Part shown: positions 62,458 through 64,000 of the stretch, one piece after another
Layout of the letters: each line of letters starts with the position of its first letter
How positions within the stretch are numbered: position 1 is the first letter of the stretch
Assembly (NCBI GenBank): GCA_001799395.1
Contig: MGTJ01000096.1
Coordinates: 67,246 to 131,245, forward strand
Direction of reading: 5' to 3'
Length of the DNA: 64,000 nt
DNA from: Desulfobacterales bacterium RIFOXYA12_FULL_46_15
GTDB taxonomy: Bacteria; Desulfobacterota; Desulfobacteria; Desulfobacterales; Desulfobacteraceae
Translations under genes and position numbers: made by a program
The notes under the pieces: model-generated
What the model was told of the DNA's origin: nothing
The model's input: the letters and a program-made list of their open reading frames with translations, nothing else
Databases searched by the model: none

Positions 62458-63935
62458 TCCAATGCCTTTATATTTTTCGTCTTTATGGGTTTAACAATCA
62501 CACGGTTCGGTTCTATTCTGTCAATGATGACCTCGACACCCTGTTCAAGAAACTCGCCCTGGGTGACGGCATCAATTTTTTTATTATTGATCACTACCTT
62601 TCCCGAAGGGCGGAGAAATGAATGGGCAATTCCTCTATCCCCCGGCTTTATCCCCAGAGCGGTTGTGACATCCACATGGGATTGGGTCAGGGTTGCATCA
62701 AGACAGGGACCTTTTATGATTTTTGAAAACTGTGGCAAAACATACCGGATCATGAACAGAGAGATGAAAAAAGCAAACAGGAAAGACCCCAGTACATATG
62801 CCAGATTGTCCATCAATAAATCGGCTTCCCAGGGCAGTTCCGGGTCCGGAATGACAAATCCCTGGAAAGAAAGGACAAGACCTGCTGCAATACATATCAG
62901 GCCTGTAATCCCTGCAACCCCGAATCCCGGAAGGACAAACACTTCCACTCCAAGGAGCAGAATCCCAATGAGCAGGATTAGTAATTCCGTATAATCTGCA
63001 AGACCCACAAAATATTGATTAAAAATTACAAGCCCGATACAGATGATCCCTATAACCCCGGGCAGACCAAACCCAGGGGCTTTTATTTCCATATAGACGG
63101 CGCCGATTCCGATCAGCATGAGCATGGGAAGAAAGGGCTGCAGGAACCTGACCAGGCTTTCAGACCAGGATTCTTCAATGGTGATGATGTCCATTGAGCC
63201 ATACCCCAGAAACAAAAGGGCTTCATTCATATCTTTGACGCTTTTTTGGGAAAATCCAAGATCAAAGGCTTCGTCATCATCCATGGTCAGAAGCTCCCCC
63301 TTGGCAACAATTGTTTTTTTTGTACCCATGGCTTTTTTTTCATCTTCCGTCAGGTCATCATAGGCTTTTTTATCCATGAATGTTTTCTTTTCCCCGGCCA
63401 TTACCTGGTAGACTTCCATATCAATGGTAACCATGGATTCAGCCAGAACCACAGGGTAATTGTTCTTTTTTGCCAGTGCCCTGAACCTGGCCCTCAGAAC
63501 CGTTTGGACTTTTTCTCCAGCCATTTCCATACCTTTTTCCGTTTGAATAATGGGTGCACAATCACCGATAATGGTATTTTCTTTCATGACCAAAAGATTG
63601 GAAGCCAGGGCAATGAGGGCGCCCGCGGAAATAGCCCTCTTCTCGACATAGGCAATGGTCTTCCCCCGGGTGATACCGGATATCTCTTCTACAATATCAA
63701 GAGCTGAATCCACGCGGCCGCCAAAAGTGTCCAGCTTAAATATAAAAACCGCATCCGTCTCATCTTTCAGATTTTTCAAAGATCGTTTGACATATGCGGC
63801 CATGCCAGGTTCCACTGCCCCTTCAATGGGAATGACATAAATTTTGGGCTTCCCCTCAACCGCTCTGAGCCAGGAACAGGAAAAAACCAGGCAGAAAACG
63901 GTAATGATGAAAATCAGATATTTATTTGGCTGCAT
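62454..63935 (-). CDS. NfeD-family ClpP-class membrane serine protease (long form)
   Basis: VIPIEGAVEPGMAAYVKRSLK…KRAISAGALIALASNLLVMKENTIIGDCAPI; TM domain; C-terminal NfeD domain. Confidence 0.93.
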   Translation of the reverse strand: MQPNKYLIFIITVFCLVFSCSWLRAVEGKPKIYVIPIEGAVEPGMAAYVKRSLKNLKDETDAVFIFKLDTFGGRVDSALDIVEEISGITRGKTIAYVEKRAISAGALIALASNLLVMKENTIIGDCAPIIQTEKGMEMAGEKVQTVLRARFRALAKKNNYPVVLAESMVTIDMEVYQVMAGEKKTFMDKKAYDDLTEDEKKAMGTKKTIVAKGELLTMDDDEAFDLGFSQKSVKDMNEALLFLGYGSMDIITIEESWSESLVRFLQPFLPMLMLIGIGAVYMEIKAPGFGLPGVIGIICIGLVIFNQYFVGLADYTELLILLIGILLLGVEVFVLPGFGVAGITGLICIAAGLVLSFQGFVIPDPELPWEADLLMDNLAYVLGSFLFAFFISLFMIRYVLPQFSKIIKGPCLDATLTQSHVDVTTALGIKPGDRGIAHSFLRPSGKVVINNKKIDAVTQGEFLEQGVEVIIDRIEPNRVIVKPIKTKNIKALE

Positions 63936-64000
63936 TTAACATCTCGCTTTGAAGAATATTTAGATTTTATGTTACAGTCATATTGAATTTCAACTTATAG

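Overview
The window looks like ordinary chromosome from a sulfate-reducer-like Desulfobacterota genome; this lineage is inferred from gene content and style. It is densely coded with about 60 genes, one tRNA-Glu(CTC), and no CRISPR array, rRNA or intact mobile element. Main blocks: response regulator; FtsEX/EnvC/CtpA/DUF610 envelope operon; TatD; MoxR/VWA pair; TatA; glnD-glnB-glnA behind a good sigma-54 promoter; NtrC-type regulator; MFS/DUF4438/THUMP methyltransferase; metY-metX-metW-nadA run; DUF819 permease plus S1P-lyase-like PLP enzyme; PC-like biotin carboxylase plus BirA; LysR; RlmN-like radical SAM; GGDEF protein; corrinoid-protein/URO-D-methyltransferase/DUF1638-like sensor kinase operon; CoA-transferase-GNAT; YcaO-TPR; MOSC; ECF sigma/anti-sigma; Cache-type histidine kinase; patatin; FloA/NfeD. 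Best candidate for an undescribed system: the translationally coupled operon at 43596-47816, where a corrinoid protein and a URO-D-fold methyltransferase with altered metal-ligand motifs precede a hybrid histidine kinase whose N-terminus looks like a DUF1638 domain. Other items: an AraC-HTH/C45-acyltransferase chimera with an internal deletion (55201-56138), a decayed DUF1156-type DNA methylase relic (32.1-32.7 kb) next to an unidentified frameshifted coding relic (31.68-31.98 kb), and a 14-bp perfect nested palindrome in the ftsE/tatD divergent region. All homology calls are from motif recognition by eye; no database search was run.
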